Part shown: positions 19,635 through 21,991 of the stretch, piece by piece
Numbering within the stretch: the first letter of the stretch is position 1
Layout: every line of letters begins with the position of its first letter
Source: JAHFKM01 sp035655455
GTDB taxonomy: Archaea; Nanobdellota; Nanobdellia; SCGC-AAA011-G17; GW2011-AR18
NCBI GenBank assembly: GCA_035655455.1
Contig: DASRUL010000039.1
Span: 1 to 21,991, forward strand
Reading direction: 5' to 3'
Length of the DNA: 21,991 nucleotides
The notes under the pieces: generated by a model
Databases searched by the model: none
Seen by the model: only the letters and a program-made list of their open reading frames with translations
Told to the model about the DNA's origin: nothing
Position numbers and translations under genes: made by a program

Positions 19635-20945
19635 TTATGTTTTTGTTTTTTCTTTCTTTTTTCCACGCTTGATTTTGTTCGTGTATTCTTCAAGTCTTGA
19701 TTTTCTCAAGGAGTAGTTGACGGGGTTCTTGATCATCTTGCACATTTCATCTGGTCTGCACACGTTCAGCGCGGGGTAGTAGGCTGGATTGTCGCAGTTC
19801 GCTGGTAAAACGTTTTTTTGTTGTCGTTTGTGCCAGTTGATTTGGCTGGAGACGTATCCTTCTCGTAGGGGTTCTTTGTTTTTTTTGTTCCAGTCGTTGA
19901 GGTAAGCTTCGATCTGGTCGAGGTTCCATCCGAGGTTTGTTAAAAAATTAATAAAAACGAAGACTGCTCTTTTTTTTCCGTCTTCAATGCCATCAAGGAG
20001 GAGCTTAATGCAAGGTGGAAAATGTTTTTCTTGGATTGCTGTTGAAGGAAGGGAGTAAACGCGAGGAACGGGCCCTTCTTGAGGAAGAAAAGTTTGTTTC
20101 TTGACGGCCCAATCGAAGGCTTGCATTAATAATCGTCGTGCTTCGCCTTTGACGGTTTCTTCTCTGTCTAAGAATTTGAGTTTGACTTTAACGTTCTCTG
20201 GTTTCGCCTGCTCCTTGTCGAAGTCTTGGATGTTTTTCAGGGGGATGCTGACAAGCCCTGATTTTTCATTGATGCTGTAAGCTGCTCTGTACAAGTGCCT
20301 GCTTGACACCAAGACTGAATCGATGTCGACTAGGCTAAAGGGGTTGAAGATTCCGTCTTTAAGTGCTTCTTCCCTTGTTTTTTGTGCTTTTGCGCACGCC
20401 TCGTCGATGGTGCTTTTTTCGAGGAGTCTTGCTGTGAGGTGTTCTTTGATCATGTCTTTGAGATAGGATGCGATAATTCTGACGCCGTCTGGAAAGTAGT
20501 CTTTGATGGGAATGCCGTTGACCTCTTTCGGGAAGGCTTCGAAAGGGATCCCTATATGCAATCCGTGATTTCCGGAGTATTTGAGGGAGTAGTGTTTTAT
20601 GTTGTGGAATTTTAATGCTTCAACTAAAAGTTCTCCGGTGATGAAGCTGAAGGATAATTCTTTTGAGTCGAGGTCGAGGATAAGATTCCATCCTTTCCTT
20701 AAATTATCCAACTCCTTTTTTTGCATGCCAGGTTTTAATACCAAAGGATCGTGCCATTGTTCTTCTGAGATATGAAAAGAAGTCATGCCTTGCCTGATTA
20801 AATCGTAAATGTCTCCCGGCTGGTACGCTACTTCTGGTCGTCTTCCTCGAACATCTTTGAACCATGCTTGGCATTCTTTGTCTTGTGCTTGTCTGAGGAG
20901 TTCTTGTTGGACTTCTTTTTGAGAGTAGTATTCTTGAGGATTCAC
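19635..20945 (-). CDS. DNA primase, PriS core fused to PriL-like iron-sulfur domain
   Basis: A 436-residue single-chain archaeal primase that would make RNA/DNA primers. The catalytic part has EYYSQKEVQQELL near the start, the metal-binding LILDLDSKEL (Asp91 and Asp93), the SGNHGLHIG motif (about 124-132) and VDIDSVLVSSRHLYRAAYSI (third acid about 207-209). From about residue 305 a helical PriL-like region carries Cys312, Cys384, Cys396 and Cys402 (PPCIKLLLDG; NCDNP; NVCRPDEMC), expected to hold a 4Fe-4S cluster. PriS alone is usually 330-400 residues without this. The GTG at 20945 is chosen from TATA spacing; an ATG at 21044 would overlap the upstream gene. Confidence 0.88.
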   Translation of the reverse strand: MNPQEYYSQKEVQQELLRQAQDKECQAWFKDVRGRRPEVAYQPGDIYDLIRQGMTSFHISEEQWHDPLVLKPGMQKKELDNLRKGWNLILDLDSKELSFSFITGELLVEALKFHNIKHYSLKYSGNHGLHIGIPFEAFPKEVNGIPIKDYFPDGVRIIASYLKDMIKEHLTARLLEKSTIDEACAKAQKTREEALKDGIFNPFSLVDIDSVLVSSRHLYRAAYSINEKSGLVSIPLKNIQDFDKEQAKPENVKVKLKFLDREETVKGEARRLLMQAFDWAVKKQTFLPQEGPVPRVYSLPSTAIQEKHFPPCIKLLLDGIEDGKKRAVFVFINFLTNLGWNLDQIEAYLNDWNKKNKEPLREGYVSSQINWHKRQQKNVLPANCDNPAYYPALNVCRPDEMCKMIKNPVNYSLRKSRLEEYTNKIKRGKKKEKTKT

Positions 20946-20966
20946 AAAAAAAGAAAGATTTGTTTG

Positions 20967-20972
20967 TTTAAA
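20967..20972 (-). promoter_or_regulatory. TATA box for the primase
   Basis: TTTAAA is centred 25 bases from the GTG at 20945, and follows the stop of the cysteine-module gene by about 35 bases. Confidence 0.6.
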
Positions 20973-21004
20973 TGGATTGTTGTGAAGAAAAAGAGAAGAA
21001 TATT

Positions 21005-21991
21005 TCAGAAGCAGTTTCCATTTCTGCAATATCCAGATCTGCATTGACTATTGTCTGCGCATGCTACACCTAACGCAAGACCAGCTCGTTGGCAGGTTCT
21101 GGTTGAAGTTGATCTGTCATAGACGCAGACTGCTCCGCCGACATTAAAGCCTGCGCATTGTTCATTAAACCTGCAGGGGCTTCCTTGTACTACTTGAGGC
21201 GCACAGGAACTAATGTAAAGATCGCAGAATCCGGAAACGCATTGTTCATGACGACCACAGCTCCCACCATTTTGGAGAGTGCCCCGATCGGCACACAAAG
21301 ATACGCTATAAGTACTTGAAATACGTGTGTATACACAAAGGTTAGACGCGCAGTCTCTGTCACCAGAACAAGGGTTAAGCAATGGAAGACTATTACTAGT
21401 TATGCACCTTCTAGGAGAACCTCCGCCGCAAAGTCCGGATGCGCATTCCACACCACTACCACACGTTTGATTAAGCGAAAGAAGGGATCTGCAAAGGGAT
21501 CGTCCGCTGTTGGAATTCCATGAGCAATAGCTATCTTTGACGCATTGTTCATTGCGCAGGCAAGGTTGGCCTACTGAAATTGCACCTCGAGGTACACAAA
21601 GATTATTCAAACACAGTCTTGAAGAGCAGTCTGCATCATGGATGCAAGGTTGACCGTTTGTGCGCGGAGGGAGGCAGAGATTAGGGCTGTTAAGAGAAGC
21701 ATTTATGCATGCAAGCCCTTGGGAACATTGGGAGTTTTGGATGCAGGGAGCGTTTTGAGGGAGATTTACAGGGGAACAGATATTACCCATATTGCCTGCA
21801 TAAAGGCAAAGTCCAGATTGGCATTCTTGTCTGGCTTGGCAGGGAGCGTAATCAGGAAGGCGAGGGGTGGTTGTGGCGCACTGGCTATTCTGGCATAATT
21901 GAGAAGCGCACTGGCTATTTTGAATGCAATGACTTCCGACTGGAAGGTTTGAACCGACACAAAGATTGTATAAACAGATTCCTGATTGACA
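21005..21991 (-). CDS. Large cysteine-module repeat protein, partial at the right edge
   Basis: The frame stays open from the stop at 21005 to the window end, giving at least 328 residues; the N-terminus is outside. It is a chain of modules of about 35-40 residues of the form G-x-x-C-x5-C-x(3-5)-C-x(2-12)-C, for example GQPCIHDADCSSRLCLNNLC, NPCSGDRDCASNLC, GSCGRHEQCVSGFC and the final GVACADNSQCRSGYCRNGNC. At least eight modules are present. The pattern resembles dickkopf/EB-type disulfide modules and the single module at 5474-6112. It is probably secreted or surface-attached. Base composition is balanced, unlike most of the window. Confidence 0.82.
   Translation of the reverse strand, partial: CQSGICLYNLCVGSNLPVGSHCIQNSQCASQLCQNSQCATTTPRLPDYAPCQARQECQSGLCLYAGNMGNICSPVNLPQNAPCIQNSQCSQGLACINASLNSPNLCLPPRTNGQPCIHDADCSSRLCLNNLCVPRGAISVGQPCLRNEQCVKDSYCSWNSNSGRSLCRSLLSLNQTCGSGVECASGLCGGGSPRRCITSNSLPLLNPCSGDRDCASNLCVYTRISSTYSVSLCADRGTLQNGGSCGRHEQCVSGFCDLYISSCAPQVVQGSPCRFNEQCAGFNVGGAVCVYDRSTSTRTCQRAGLALGVACADNSQCRSGYCRNGNCF
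21876..21919. repeat. 14-bp direct repeat, 30 bp apart, in the cysteine-module gene
   Basis: GCGCACTGGCTATT occurs at 21876-21889 and 21906-21919. On the minus strand both copies encode NSQCA, and the interval gives a shortened module (CASQLCQNSQCA), as if a unit was duplicated or partly deleted. Confidence 0.8.

Noticed and set aside
20946..21044. ATG at 21044 as the primase start
   Set aside because: It would overlap the cysteine-module gene by 40 bases; the extra 33 residues do not fit the family and a TATA box lies inside them.
1..21991. CRISPR array, tRNA genes or integrase/transposase genes
   Set aside because: No regularly spaced repeats, no T-arm consensus with flanking stem and no recognisable recombinase were found on either strand.

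Overview
The window reads as a stretch of an archaeal chromosome, most likely from a DPANN-type lineage such as Woesearchaeota or Pacearchaeota. Archaeal markers are ribosomal proteins S19e, L39e and L31e with a PDCD5-family protein, Cbf5, a HerA-type ATPase, Hjc, a very small histone-fold protein, and a single-polypeptide primase that carries both the PriS catalytic core and a PriL-like cysteine domain. Fused primase, class II LysRS, mostly leaderless genes and very tight packing all fit DPANN. The exact lineage is inference.

Layout. 1-604: an AT-rich edge with a long imperfect palindrome and a small glycine-zipper membrane protein. 695-2065: a translation operon (S19e, PDCD5, L39e, L31e with a charged tail). 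2125-3358: Cbf5 and a four-cysteine small protein. 3355-6112 (minus): a HerA-like ATPase and a cysteine-rich secreted protein. 6149-6298: a short element with terminal inverted repeats inside an 11-bp duplication. 6335-7312: a radical SAM protein with a TRAM-like tail. 7309-10742 (minus): small membrane protein, frameshifted acylphosphatase, THUMP-methyltransferase, class II LysRS and a ribbon-helix-helix-like miniprotein. 10925-15604 (plus): histone-fold protein with an excellent terminator, Hjc, an HPF/RaiA-like protein, a two-gene ABC-2 exporter, a sequon-rich surface protein and an unknown coiled-coil protein. 15669-18769 (minus): two overlapping genes for membrane-anchored surface proteins, one with a macroglobulin/Ig-like ectodomain and one with an alpha-toroid plus cysteine-rich modules. 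18823-19407: an atypical protein kinase. 19635-20945 (minus): primase. 21005 to the right edge (minus): a long cysteine-module protein running out of the window.

Two global patterns stand out. First, about a dozen genes have a TATA-like box centred 24-28 bases before the start codon, implying leaderless mRNAs; this rule also settles several ambiguous starts. Leadered genes with Shine-Dalgarno sites are the exception (histone, the 112-aa membrane protein, genes inside operons). Second, the plus strand is G+T-rich across most of the window whichever strand codes, so minus-strand proteins are rich in T, Q, N, P and H. The cysteine-module genes at 5474-6112 and 21005-21991 escape this bias, which suggests recent arrival or inversion.

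The best candidate for an undescribed system is the surface set. The same small disulfide module (C-x5-C-x4/5-C-x3/5-C) occurs in three separate membrane or secreted proteins, alongside a toroid/macroglobulin-like pair, a protein with clustered N-glycosylation sequons and an exporter with a large ectodomain. These may build the cell surface or mediate contact with a host. Nothing here proves that function.
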